This document shows, piece after piece, positions 7,974-16,678 of a stretch of DNA of 64,000 nt. The notes beneath the pieces are model-generated. The model was given only the letters and a program-made list of their open reading frames with translations, did no database searches and was not told the origin of the DNA. Within the stretch, counting starts at the first letter, position 1. Every line of letters starts with the position of its first letter. Origin of the DNA: Humitalea rosea (GTDB taxonomy: Bacteria > Pseudomonadota > Alphaproteobacteria > Acetobacterales > Acetobacteraceae); the NCBI RefSeq assembly GCF_003253705.1, contig NZ_QKYU01000015.1, positions 80,609 through 144,608 on the forward strand, in the 5' to 3' direction. The translations under genes and the position numbers were made by a program.

Positions 7974-9616
7974 GCTATTCGTCTGTGAGTTTCTCGCTGG
8001 AAAAGCAGCCGGCGCGCGGCTCGCGCGGTGTGGTCTGCACGAATCATCCTTTGGCCTCGGCGGCCGGCGCCGAGGTGCTGCTGGCCGGCGGCAATGCCGT
8101 GGATGCGGCCGTGGCGGCGCTGTTCACCCTGACCGTCGTCGAGCCGATGATGGTCGGGCTGATGGGCGGCGGCACCGCGCATCTGCGGATGGCCGATGGG
8201 CGGCATATGGTGATCGACGGCCTCTCCCGCGCGCCGGCCGCCGCGACGCCGGACATGTATGCGCTGGATGCCGCCGGCGAGGTGCGCGACCGCGCCAATG
8301 CCTATGGCGCGCGCTCCTTCGCGGTGCCGGGCTCGCTGCCCGGCTGGTGCCATGCGCTGGCGACCTATGGCACCTGGTCGCTGGAGGATGTGATGCAGCC
8401 GGCGATCCGCACGGCCGCGCGCGGCTTCCGCGCCACCGCCTACCTCTCCGACGCCATCGCCGATGCCTCCGCCGATCTGGCGCTGGATGCCGATCTGGCG
8501 GCGCGTTTCCTGCCCGGCGGCACCCGCGTGAAGGCGGGCGAAGTGCTGGTGCAGGGCGCCTATGCCGATACGCTGCGCGAGATCGCGGCCCAAGGCCCCG
8601 CGGTGCTGCAAGGCCCGCTGGGGGCGGCGATCGTCGCGGCCTCGGGGCTGATCTCCCAGGCCGATCTGGATGGCGCCGCGCCGATCGAGCGCACCCCCAT
8701 CCACGGCACCTATCGCGGCTTCGACATCTGGGGGCCGCCGCCGCCCGCCTCCTCCGGCGTGCATATCGCGCAGATGCTGAACATCCTGGAGGGGTTCGAC
8801 CTCAAGGCGCTCGGCTCAGGCACGCCGGCTGCCGTGCATCTGCTGGCCGAGGTGCTGAAGATCGCCTTCGCCGACCGCTCCGCCGCCACCGCCGACCCGG
8901 CCTTCGTGACCGTGCCGGTCGCGCAGATCATCGCCAAATCCTATGCCGAGGCACGGCGGGCCGCGATCGACCTCACTTGCGCCCAGGCCTGGGCCGCCGA
9001 TCCGTCGCTGAAGGAATCGGCCAATACCACGCATGTCACCGTGGCGGACGCCGCCGGCAACATCATCGCCACCACCCAGACCATCAACAGCCTGTTCGGC
9101 GCGCGGGTCGCGGTGCCGGGGACCGGGCTGATCTGCAACAACTACATGCTGAACTTCGACCCCAAGCCCGGTGCGGCGCTGTCGATCGAACCGGGCAAGC
9201 GGGTCTTCACCTCGATGGCGCCGATGATCGTGACCCGGGACGGCAAGCCCGCCTTTGCGCTGGGGCTGCCCGGGGGCTTGCGGATCTTCGGCTCGGCGAT
9301 GCAGGCGCTGGTCAACCTCATCGACCATGGCATGGCGCTGCAATACGCGGTCGAGGCGCCACGCATCTGGACCATGGGTGGGGACCTCGAACTGGAGCCG
9401 AACATCAGCGCCGCGACCGCCGAGGCGCTCTCCGCCATGGGCCATCCGGTGAAGCGGGTGCGGACCATCGGCGGCGGCATGAACGCCATCGCCTTTGAGG
9501 CCGATGGCGCCATGACCGGAGCGGCCTGCTGGCGCGCCGATGGCTCGGTGGTGGCCCTCGGTGGCGGGCATGCGCGGGCCGGGGTGCGCTTCTCCCCCGA
9601 TGCGCCCGTCACCTAG
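7970..9616 (+). CDS. ggt: Gamma-glutamyltranspeptidase family protein
   Basis: A 548-residue Ntn-hydrolase proenzyme. After autocleavage the catalytic N-terminal nucleophile should be Thr353, first Thr of NTTHVTVADAAGN, which starts the small subunit. The N-terminal part has the family pattern HPLASAAGAEVLLAGGNAVDAAVA and GGGTAHLRMADG. No clear signal peptide is visible at the GTG start (7970), unlike periplasmic E. coli Ggt, so the protein may be cytoplasmic, as for cephalosporin-acylase-like members. The family hydrolyses or transfers gamma-glutamyl groups from glutathione or related amides. It overlaps the RraA-like gene by 4 bases and is followed six bases later by a GNAT gene. Confidence 0.88.
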   Translation: MSYSSVSFSLEKQPARGSRGVVCTNHPLASAAGAEVLLAGGNAVDAAVAALFTLTVVEPMMVGLMGGGTAHLRMADGRHMVIDGLSRAPAAATPDMYALDAAGEVRDRANAYGARSFAVPGSLPGWCHALATYGTWSLEDVMQPAIRTAARGFRATAYLSDAIADASADLALDADLAARFLPGGTRVKAGEVLVQGAYADTLREIAAQGPAVLQGPLGAAIVAASGLISQADLDGAAPIERTPIHGTYRGFDIWGPPPPASSGVHIAQMLNILEGFDLKALGSGTPAAVHLLAEVLKIAFADRSAATADPAFVTVPVAQIIAKSYAEARRAAIDLTCAQAWAADPSLKESANTTHVTVADAAGNIIATTQTINSLFGARVAVPGTGLICNNYMLNFDPKPGAALSIEPGKRVFTSMAPMIVTRDGKPAFALGLPGGLRIFGSAMQALVNLIDHGMALQYAVEAPRIWTMGGDLELEPNISAATAEALSAMGHPVKRVRTIGGGMNAIAFEADGAMTGAACWRADGSVVALGGGHARAGVRFSPDAPVT

Positions 9617-9621
9617 CGCCG

Positions 9622-10095
9622 ATGCTGCCGCGGCAGGCTGTCCCCGCCGATGCTGGCGCGATTCGGGGGCTGACGCGCGCGGCCTATGCGAAATGGGTCC
9701 CGCGCATCGGCCGCGAGCCCATGCCGATGCAGGCCGATTACGACCGCGCGCTGCGTGAGCATCGCTTCGACCTGCTGTTCGTGGACGAGGCGCTGGCCGC
9801 GCTGATCCAGACCATCCCGGGCGAGGATCATCTGCTGGTCGAGAACCTCGCCGTCGCGCCCGCCTTCCAGGGCCGCGGCTTCGCGCGCCGCCTGATGGCG
9901 CATGCGGAAGATCTGGCCGCATCGCGCGGGCATCGCGAGATGCGGCTTTATACCAACAAGCTCTTCGCCGAAAATATCGCCCTCTATCTGCGCCTTGGCT
10001 ATCGCGTGACGCGGGAGGAGCCGTTCCTCGCCGGCGTCACCGTGCATATGGCCAAGGCGCTTTCGATTGCGCCACCTGGAGACCCTCATGTCTGA
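9622..10095 (+). CDS. GNAT family N-acetyltransferase
   Basis: A 157-residue single-domain GNAT protein. The acetyl-CoA binding motif A is visible as ENLAVAPAFQGRGFARRLMAHAE (Q-x-x-G-x-G/A type), followed by the typical LYTNKLFAENIALYLRLGY, in which the Asn and Tyr near the end support acetyl transfer. The substrate is unknown. It starts at ATG 9622 just after ggt and its 3' end overlaps the next gene by 8 bases, so it is part of the 7293-11053 operon. Acetylation of an amine released by the upstream hydrolase is possible but unproven. Confidence 0.85.
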   Translation: MLPRQAVPADAGAIRGLTRAAYAKWVPRIGREPMPMQADYDRALREHRFDLLFVDEALAALIQTIPGEDHLLVENLAVAPAFQGRGFARRLMAHAEDLAASRGHREMRLYTNKLFAENIALYLRLGYRVTREEPFLAGVTVHMAKALSIAPPGDPHV

Positions 10096-11053
10096 AAAAA
10101 TCGCGATGCTGCAACCGATCTCGGACGATCAGGCCAAGCTGATCCGCAGCCTGCTCGCCCCCGGCTTCGAGATCACGCGGGTGAATGGTCGCGGCATCGA
10201 CGATCTGAAAGCCGCCGTGGCCGATGCGACCTATGCGGTGTGGTGGGATGTCGGCGTGCCGGATGAGGTGATGGCGGCGGGGCCGAAGCTGAAGCTGATC
10301 CACAAATGGGGCGTCGGCATCGACAACATCGACATCCCCGCGGCCCAGGCCCGCGGCATCCAGATCGCCCGCACCACCGGCAGCAATGCGACGGCGGTCG
10401 CCGAATTCACCGTCGGCGTGCTGGTGGCGCTCGCCCGGCGCATCGTGCCGGCGCATCTCAGCACCTCGGCCGGCGGCTGGGAGAAGAATGAGATTTCCCG
10501 CCGCAGCATCATCGTCTCCGGCAAGACCGTCGGCATCATCGGCATGGGCGCGATCGGCCAGCAGGTCGCCAAGCGGCTCGCGGCCTTCGGCTGCCCCATC
10601 CTCTACCACAACCGCAACCGGCTGCCGGCGGCCGAGGAAGCAGCACTCGGCGCCACCTGGCGGCCGCTGGACGCGCTGCTGGCGGAGTCCGATTTCATCA
10701 CCCTGAACTGCCCGCTGACGCCACAGACCAAGGGCATGATCGACGCCCGCGCCTTCGGGCTGATGAAGCGCGGCGCGCTGTTGGTGAATGTCGCGCGCGG
10801 CGGCGTGGTGGTGGAGGCCGATATGGCCGAGGCGCTGCGCGACGGCACCCTGGCCGGTGCCGCCGTCGATGTCTTCGAACAGGAGCCGCCGCCGGCCGAT
10901 CATCCGTTCCTGCATAGGGACAATGTGATCGTGACGCCGCATTCGGCCTCGACCGCGCATGAGAATGCGGCGCGCGGGATCAAGCACTGGCTCGGCAATA
11001 TCGAGCGCGTCGCGCGCGGGGAGGAGATCCCCGCGCAGGACCGCGTCGCCTAA
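10088..11053 (+). CDS. D-isomer-specific 2-hydroxyacid dehydrogenase
   Basis: A 321-residue NAD(P)-dependent dehydrogenase of the D-2-hydroxyacid family, reducing 2-oxo acids or oxidising D-2-hydroxyacids. The Rossmann motif is GKTVGIIGMGAIGQQVAKRL (about residues 143-162). The family signature NCPLTPQTKGMIDARAF and LVNVARGGVVVE (catalytic Arg) are present, as are catalytic Glu in DVFEQEPPP and His in VTPHSAS. ATG 10088 with GGAGA upstream is chosen over an upstream ATG that would overlap GNAT more. Last gene of its operon, ending only 5 bases from the convergent MYG1-like gene. The exact oxoacid substrate is unknown; a glyoxylate or phosphoglycerate role is possible. Confidence 0.9.
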   Translation: MSEKIAMLQPISDDQAKLIRSLLAPGFEITRVNGRGIDDLKAAVADATYAVWWDVGVPDEVMAAGPKLKLIHKWGVGIDNIDIPAAQARGIQIARTTGSNATAVAEFTVGVLVALARRIVPAHLSTSAGGWEKNEISRRSIIVSGKTVGIIGMGAIGQQVAKRLAAFGCPILYHNRNRLPAAEEAALGATWRPLDALLAESDFITLNCPLTPQTKGMIDARAFGLMKRGALLVNVARGGVVVEADMAEALRDGTLAGAAVDVFEQEPPPADHPFLHRDNVIVTPHSASTAHENAARGIKHWLGNIERVARGEEIPAQDRVA

Positions 11054-11058
11054 GGCCC

Positions 11059-12009
11059 TCAGCCCGCCAGCGCCTTGCGCGCCAGTGCGACGGCGCCGGC
11101 GCGCGACCCGGCCGCGCCCACGAACCGGCGCAGATGCACGAAGACGGCATCCGCCACGCCCGTCGTCGTGGCGAGCGCCTCGGCCGGCAGCCCCGCCCAG
11201 GCTTCCGGCAGCGGCAGCCGCTGCCCGAAGGAGCCGGGCTCCGGCGGCATCGTATCCAGCATCCAATTGCCATTGGACGCCGGGGAGACGGTGAAGAGCA
11301 CCGGCAGATCATGGGAAAACACCACGTTCTTCCAGGGCATGCCGCGGTCCAGCACCAGGATGCGCGGGTCCTCGCCCGCCGCATGCGCGGCGAGGACACT
11401 GGCCTCGGCGGCAAGCCGGGCCCGCAGCCCCTCGACGCGGCGGCGCAGCATGCCCAGGGCCAGTGCGGCGGCCTCCTGGAAGGCGGCATCGCCGGCGGTC
11501 GGGCCGCTCCCGGCGGGGTCGTCCCAGGTGGGGTTGCAGTCCCCGATCAGCGACGCCAGCCCCAGCGTGTCGCGCAGGATCGGGCCTGCCACCGAGACGC
11601 CATTGTCGATCTCGTCAATCCTGCGCACGACGTTCTCGTCGAGTTCGGCGGCGATGGCGGCGGCGAAACCCTCGGACCCGCTCTCCCGCAACAGCGCCGC
11701 GACCGCCTGCTCGCCATAGACCTGCCAGACCAGCCCAGCGGAGGAGAAGGGCGTGTCATCGATGCGCAGCGGTGCGCCGCGCTGATGGTGGTCGAAGCGC
11801 TTGGCGGCGGCATCGAAGGTGAAGCCCACGTCCCAGACGATGTCGGCGGTATCGATCAGATCCTGCTTGCGGGTTCGCCGCAGCACATGGTCCTGGCCGG
11901 CTTCGCGCAGGCCCAACGCCAGGCGCAGCACGGCATAGGCGAAGACCTCGTCGCAGTGGAACTTGCCGCCATGGGTCGCGAGGATGGGCAGCGGCTGGTC
12001 GGGTGTCAT
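11059..12009 (-). CDS. MYG1 family protein (DHH-like metal-dependent phosphoesterase)
   Basis: A 316-residue MYG1/UPF0160 protein. It opens with the family motif ATHGGKFHCDEVFAYAVLRL and has DHHQRGAPLR and the later VRRIDEIDNGVS segment, the acidic/His positions expected for a DHH-type metal site. Eukaryotic MYG1 is a 3'-5' exonuclease; bacterial members are little studied, so the nuclease role is inferred from homology. ATG 12009 is chosen because the homology begins there, although the frame stays open to 12057. It is transcribed convergently with the dehydrogenase (5-base gap) and lies downstream of the stem-loop at 12091-12127. Confidence 0.85.
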   Translation of the reverse strand: MTPDQPLPILATHGGKFHCDEVFAYAVLRLALGLREAGQDHVLRRTRKQDLIDTADIVWDVGFTFDAAAKRFDHHQRGAPLRIDDTPFSSAGLVWQVYGEQAVAALLRESGSEGFAAAIAAELDENVVRRIDEIDNGVSVAGPILRDTLGLASLIGDCNPTWDDPAGSGPTAGDAAFQEAAALALGMLRRRVEGLRARLAAEASVLAAHAAGEDPRILVLDRGMPWKNVVFSHDLPVLFTVSPASNGNWMLDTMPPEPGSFGQRLPLPEAWAGLPAEALATTTGVADAVFVHLRRFVGAAGSRAGAVALARKALAG

Positions 12010-12090
12010 GGCGATGATCCGGTGTGAGAGCGATCCGGCGTCAGGCGCCTTCGGCACGCTCCCTAGCCGGGCAAGCCCTCGGCGTCGATG

Positions 12091-12127
12091 CTTCGGGCCG
12101 CCCCGGGGGGTCCGGGGCGGCCCGAAG
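12091..12127 (-). terminator. Strong stem-loop after the creatininase operon
   Basis: A perfect 16-bp inverted repeat, CTTCGGGCCGCCCCGG / CCGGGGCGGCCCGAAG, around a 5-base loop (12107-12111). On the minus strand it begins 9 bases after the creatininase stop (12137). No U-run follows, so it may act as a rho-dependent stop or an mRNA 3' stabiliser rather than a classical terminator. Confidence 0.75.
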
Positions 12128-12136
12128 CCCGCGCTG

Positions 12137-12955
12137 CTAGCTCTGCGCGGCGAAGTGCTTGCAGAAGCCGGCGCCGATCGCCGTCAACTGCTCCGCCAGC
12201 GCGGCACCGGTCTCGGCGCTGCACAGATGCGGATCGCCGGTGCCGATGCCATTCGGGCTCACCGCGTCATATTCCAGCGGCACGGTGACCTCGGCGCCCT
12301 GGAAATCGAGCGCGCCCCAGCCCTGGAAGCCCAGGCCCATATGCATGGGCTTCGGCTTCTCACCCGGCGCCGGCATCAGGTCCAGCCGCAGCCGCTCGGG
12401 GAAGAGATGCATCCCGAGGCTGGTCAGCGGATCGGCGCCATGGCTGGAGACGGCCTTGGCCTTCTCCGCCCCCACGATCTTCGGCAGCAGCCCATAGGCG
12501 ATGCGCCAGAGGTACATCGCCGGGATCAGCACGCCCTTGTCGTGCAACACGGCGCGGGTCGCGTCGTTGATGACCGGGACATTGCCGCCATGGCCGTTGA
12601 TGACGATGAGCTTGGTCAGCTTGTGCCGCAGCAGATTGGCGAAGATGTCGTCCAGCACGGCGCGCGCGGTGCTGTAGGACAGCGCGATGCCGCCCGGCAT
12701 GGAGCCGAAGAAATCGCCCTTGCCGAAGGGCAGCACCGGGGCGACCACGGTCGTCGTGCCCTCGGCGGTGGCGCGCAGCGCGATCATCTCGGCGATCTTC
12801 TCGGCCAGGAAATAGTCGCCCATCGGGGCATGCGGGCCCTGGTCCTCGTGGCTGCCCATGGGCAGCAGGATCACCGGGTTGGTGGCGTAGAGGCTGCGCG
12901 CCTCATCGCCGGTGATTTCCCCCATGCGAACCTTGGTCGGGGATTTGTCGGCCAT
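12137..12955 (-). CDS. Creatininase-family amidohydrolase
   Basis: A 272-residue creatininase-fold enzyme. Metal-binding motifs are visible as LPMGSHEDQGPHAPMGDYFLAE (Glu, His, Asp) and INGHGGN, with a further acidic residue in the Glu-rich C-terminal part. The family hydrolyses cyclic or linear amides such as creatinine or formamides. ATG 12955 with AAGGAAA upstream is the start. It is the last gene of the minus operon, 17 bases after an ABC ATPase, which suggests that the transporter imports an amide or peptide-like substrate cleaved here. Substrate is unknown. Confidence 0.85.
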   Translation of the reverse strand: MADKSPTKVRMGEITGDEARSLYATNPVILLPMGSHEDQGPHAPMGDYFLAEKIAEMIALRATAEGTTTVVAPVLPFGKGDFFGSMPGGIALSYSTARAVLDDIFANLLRHKLTKLIVINGHGGNVPVINDATRAVLHDKGVLIPAMYLWRIAYGLLPKIVGAEKAKAVSSHGADPLTSLGMHLFPERLRLDLMPAPGEKPKPMHMGLGFQGWGALDFQGAEVTVPLEYDAVSPNGIGTGDPHLCSAETGAALAEQLTAIGAGFCKHFAAQS

Positions 12956-12972
12956 GTGCGGTTTCCTTCTGA

Positions 12973-13938
12973 TCAGGCGATCTCTTCGGCGCGGATGCAG
13001 GCGACACGGCTGCCCTGCCCCATCGGGCGCAGCGCCGGCACCGATCCGGCGCAGGCATCGATGGCATGGGCGCAGCGCGTGCGGAAGACGCAGCCGGAGG
13101 GTGGGTTGGACGGGCTCGGCGGCTCGCCCGGCAGGATGATCCGCGCGATCCGCCGCGCGGGGTCCAGCATCGGCGTCGCGGAGAGCAGCGCCCGCGTATA
13201 GGGGTGCATCGGATGGGCGAAGATCTCGCCCACCGGGCCTTCCTCCATCACCCGGCCCGCGTACATCACCAGCACGCGGTCGCACAGGTGGCGCACCACC
13301 AGCAGGTCATGGCTGATGAACAGCAAGGCCAGGCCAAGGTCCCGCCGCAGATCGGCCAGCAGCCGCACCACCTGGGCCTGGATCGAGACATCCAGCGCCG
13401 AGACCGGTTCATCCGCCACCAGGAACTCCGGCCCCGAGGCCAGCGCCCGGGCGATGCCGATCCGCTGCCGCTGGCCGCCGCTGAACTCATGCGGGAAGGC
13501 GCCGGCGCGGCGCGCATCCAGCCCGACCTTGTGCAGCAGGGCCGCGACCCGCGCCACGCGTTCCGCGGCCGACACGCCACCATGGATCGCGATGCCATCA
13601 CCGATCTGCGCCCCGATGCTGCGCCGGGCATCCAGGCTGCCGAAGGGATCCTGGAACACGATCCCCATGCGGGCGCGCAGCCGGCGCCAGGCGGTGGTAT
13701 CGGGCGCCGGCATCGGCGCGCCATCGAAGCGCAGCCGCCCGGCCGTGACCGGCAGCAGCCCGAGCATGAGCCGCCCCAGCGTGCTCTTGCCGGAACCGCT
13801 TTCGCCGACGACACCGAGCGCCTCGCCGCGATCCACGCTGGCATCGATGCCGGCGACCGCGCGCACCCCGCGCGCGCGACGAAAAAAGCCGCGGCCGGCA
13901 AACACCTTCTCGATCGCCTCGGCCTGGACCAGCGTCAT
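12973..13938 (-). CDS. Peptide-type ABC transporter ATP-binding protein (DppF-like)
   Basis: A 321-residue ATPase with Walker [10 protein letters not shown] (about 45-53), signature [15 protein letters not shown], Walker B FLVADEP and the oligopeptide-family C-terminal extension with [14 protein letters not shown], whose cysteines in some members bind an Fe-S cluster. It powers inner-membrane import together with the fused permease-ATPase and the permease encoded upstream. Its start overlaps the preceding gene by 4 bases. Peptides, nickel or other small molecules are possible cargoes; family members cannot be told apart by sequence alone. Confidence 0.92.
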   Translation of the reverse strand: MTLVQAEAIEKVFAGRGFFRRARGVRAVAGIDASVDRGEALGVVGESGSGKSTLGRLMLGLLPVTAGRLRFDGAPMPAPDTTAWRRLRARMGIVFQDPFGSLDARRSIGAQIGDGIAIHGGVSAAERVARVAALLHKVGLDARRAGAFPHEFSGGQRQRIGIARALASGPEFLVADEPVSALDVSIQAQVVRLLADLRRDLGLALLFISHDLLVVRHLCDRVLVMYAGRVMEEGPVGEIFAHPMHPYTRALLSATPMLDPARRIARIILPGEPPSPSNPPSGCVFRTRCAHAIDACAGSVPALRPMGQGSRVACIRAEEIA

Positions 13939-15731
13939 GCCGCGATCTCGCGCCAGCGCAGGCAGCGGATCTCGCGCCCGTCCACGACCTCAAGCGGCGG
14001 GGGTGTGTCGCAGATGGCGCGGGCATGGGTGCAGCGGGGGGCGAAGCGGCAGCCGGGGGGCCAGGAATCGGGGCGCGGGACGGTGCCGGGGATGCCCTCG
14101 GCCTCGCGCTCCCCATCCGGCACGGCGGCCAGCAGGGCGCTTGTATAGGGGTGGCGGGGCCGGGAAAACACCTCGGCGACCGAGCCGCGCTCGACGATCT
14201 GCGCGGCATACATCACCGCGACCTCATCGCCGACTTCGGCGACCACGCCGAGGGAATGGGTGATCAGCACCATGCCCATGCCCCCCTCCCGCCGCAGATC
14301 GGCCAGCAGGTCGAGGATCGCCGCCTGCACGGTGACGTCGAGCGCCGTCGTCGGCTCATCGGCGATCAGCAGCCGCGGGCGGTTGGCGATGGCCATGGCG
14401 ATCATGACCCGCTGCCGCATCCCGCCCGACAGCTCGTGCGGCCAGGCGCGCGCCCGGCGGGCGGGATCGGCGATGCCGACCCGGCTCAGCAGCGACACCG
14501 CCTCATCGCGCGCCGGCGTGCGATGGGCGGCGATCGCCTCGGTCACCTGGGCGCCGATGCGATACACGGGGTTGAGGCTGCTCATCGGGTCCTGGAAGAC
14601 CATGGCCATGGCGCCGCCGCGCAGCCGGCGCCGGGCCGGTTCCGGCGCGCGGAGCAACTCGCCGCCCTCGAACCAGACGCTGCCGCTGGCCACCCGTGCC
14701 GCGGGCGGCAACAGCCCCATCACCGCCAGCGCCGCCATGGATTTGCCCGAGCCGCTTTCGCCCACGATCGCCAGGGTGCGGCCGGCGGCGACGGAGAAGG
14801 AGAGGTCCTCGACCGGGCGGATCACCCCCGCCGGGGTCGCGATCTCCACCGTCAGCCCGCGCACCTCCAGCAACGCCGGGGCGGTCGGCGGCAGCAGCCC
14901 GGGCAGCACCCGGTCCAGCAGCCGCCGGGGGGGTGCCGCCCCGCGCGGGTCCAGCGCATCGCGCAGCGCGTCGCAGAGCAGGTTCATCGCCAGGATGGTC
15001 ACGGTGAGCGTGACACAGGGCCAGAGCAGCAAGGTCGGCGCCTGTTCCATGGTCGCCCGCGCGCCGCGGATCATCTGCCCCCAGGACGGCGTCGGCGGCA
15101 CCACGCCAAGCCCGAGGAAGGACAGCCCGCTTTCCAGCACCACCGCGGCCGCGACCGCGAGAGAAAGCTGCACCAGCACCGGCCCCGCGATATTCGGCAA
15201 CACCGTGCGCAGCAGGATACGCCCCGTCGGCGCCCCAAGGGCGCGCACGGCCTCGACATAATCCTGGGCGCGGGCGGAGAGCACCTCGGCATAGGCGACG
15301 CGGATGAAGCCCGGCAGATACAGGATCGCCAGCACGAAGATCAGCGTCCCCGTCCCCGGCCCCATCAGCGTCACCACCAGCAGCGCCAGCAGGATCGGCG
15401 GGAAGCACAGCAGCACATCGGCACCGCGGATCGCGAGGAACTCCGGCAACCCGCGAAACCAGCCGCCGAGCAGCCCGAGCGCCGTCCCCGCCACCGCCGC
15501 GATCAGCGAGGCGACGAAGGCCACGGTCAGCGAGGCGCGCGCCCCCCAGATCAGCCGCGACAGCACATCGCGGCCGAACTCGTCCCGCCCGAGCGGGCTG
15601 TCCGGCAGCCAGCGCGCCAGGCGGTTGCCGACATCCTGCACCACCGGATCATGCAGCGGCAGCAGCGGCGCCAGCACCGCCACGAGCACGATGACGGCGA
15701 CAACAGCGCCGGGCCAGAGCAGCCGCCTCAT
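13935..15731 (-). CDS. Fused ABC permease-ATPase (DppC-DppD type)
   Basis: A 598-residue fusion. The N-terminal half (about 1-275) is a DppC-like permease with several membrane segments and the EAA-like loop [30 protein letters not shown] short Pro/Arg-rich linker then leads to a DppD-like ATPase (about 295-598) with Walker A GESGSGKS, signature [15 protein letters not shown], Walker [13 protein letters not shown] and the C-terminal [13 protein letters not shown] extension. Such fusions occur in other proteobacterial peptide transporters, so it is unusual but not unique. It overlaps its neighbours by 4 bases on both sides. Confidence 0.92.
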   Translation of the reverse strand: MRRLLWPGAVVAVIVLVAVLAPLLPLHDPVVQDVGNRLARWLPDSPLGRDEFGRDVLSRLIWGARASLTVAFVASLIAAVAGTALGLLGGWFRGLPEFLAIRGADVLLCFPPILLALLVVTLMGPGTGTLIFVLAILYLPGFIRVAYAEVLSARAQDYVEAVRALGAPTGRILLRTVLPNIAGPVLVQLSLAVAAAVVLESGLSFLGLGVVPPTPSWGQMIRGARATMEQAPTLLLWPCVTLTVTILAMNLLCDALRDALDPRGAAPPRRLLDRVLPGLLPPTAPALLEVRGLTVEIATPAGVIRPVEDLSFSVAAGRTLAIVGESGSGKSMAALAVMGLLPPAARVASGSVWFEGGELLRAPEPARRRLRGGAMAMVFQDPMSSLNPVYRIGAQVTEAIAAHRTPARDEAVSLLSRVGIADPARRARAWPHELSGGMRQRVMIAMAIANRPRLLIADEPTTALDVTVQAAILDLLADLRREGGMGMVLITHSLGVVAEVGDEVAVMYAAQIVERGSVAEVFSRPRHPYTSALLAAVPDGEREAEGIPGTVPRPDSWPPGCRFAPRCTHARAICDTPPPLEVVDGREIRCLRWREIAA

Positions 15732-16678
15732 GACCGCAGGATGCGCGGGTCCAGCGCGGCGTAGAGGAAATCCATGGCGAGGTTGATCAGCAGGAACAGC
15801 GCCGAGACGGTCAGGATGATGCCGACGACCATGGGGTAGTCCCGCGCCTCCACCGCTCGCAGCAGCGGCGTGGACAGCCCCGGCCAGTTGAAGACGTATT
15901 CGACCAGCACCGTGCCCCCCAGCAGCGCGCCCATATGCAGCCCGAGCACGGTCGCGACCGGGCTCAGCGCATTGCGCACGACATGCCGCGCCAGCACCCG
16001 GCGCGGGGTGAGCCCCTTGGCGCGGGCGGTGCGGACATGGTCGCGCGACAGCGCATCCAGCACCGAGGCCCGCGTCATCCGATAGACCACCGCCGCCAGC
16101 CCCTTGCCCACCGCCAGCGCCGGCAGCAGCAGCAGCACGAGATGCCGCAACAGGCTTTCGGACGCCGGCACATAGCCCCCCGCCGGCATCCAGCGCAGCG
16201 TCTGCGCGAAGAGCAGGATCAGCAGCGTGCCCAGCACGAAGACCGGCACCGATTGCAGCACCGCCGCCGTGGCCCCCGCCCCCCGGTCGAAGCCGCTGCC
16301 ATGCCGCACCGCCGCATAGGTGCCCGCCGGCAGCCCGACCAGCACGGCGATGAGCGAGCCGGCGAGGATCAGCTCCAGCGTGCGCGGCAGGCGCAGCATG
16401 ATCTCCTCGGCCACCGGGTAGTCATCCACCAGCGACACGCCGAGATCGCCCCGCGCCAGCCCCGCGAGGAAGGCGCCGTATTGCACATGCAGCGGCAGGT
16501 CGAGCCCGAGCCGCGTCCGCAGCTCCGCCACCGCATAGGGATCGGGCGAGGTGCCGCCGGTGGAGAGCAGCACCTCGGCCGGATCGCCCGGCACCACATG
16601 CAGCGCCAGGAAGACGATCGAGGCGACCACCCACATCAGCAGCAGCGAGGTCCCGAGGCGCCGCAGCAGCCAGAGCAT
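15728..16678 (-). CDS. Peptide-type ABC permease (DppB-like)
   Basis: A 316-residue DppB-like inner-membrane permease: an N-terminal membrane helix followed by a periplasmic stretch containing VVPGDPAEVLLS, then five more helices and the EAA-like loop with DHVRTARAKGLTPRRVLARHVVRNALSP. It pairs with the permease half of the fusion protein. Its ATG (16678) overlaps the stop of the binding protein gene and its TGA overlaps the fusion gene, so translation is coupled along the operon. Confidence 0.92.
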   Translation of the reverse strand: MLWLLRRLGTSLLLMWVVASIVFLALHVVPGDPAEVLLSTGGTSPDPYAVAELRTRLGLDLPLHVQYGAFLAGLARGDLGVSLVDDYPVAEEIMLRLPRTLELILAGSLIAVLVGLPAGTYAAVRHGSGFDRGAGATAAVLQSVPVFVLGTLLILLFAQTLRWMPAGGYVPASESLLRHLVLLLLPALAVGKGLAAVVYRMTRASVLDALSRDHVRTARAKGLTPRRVLARHVVRNALSPVATVLGLHMGALLGGTVLVEYVFNWPGLSTPLLRAVEARDYPMVVGIILTVSALFLLINLAMDFLYAALDPRILRS

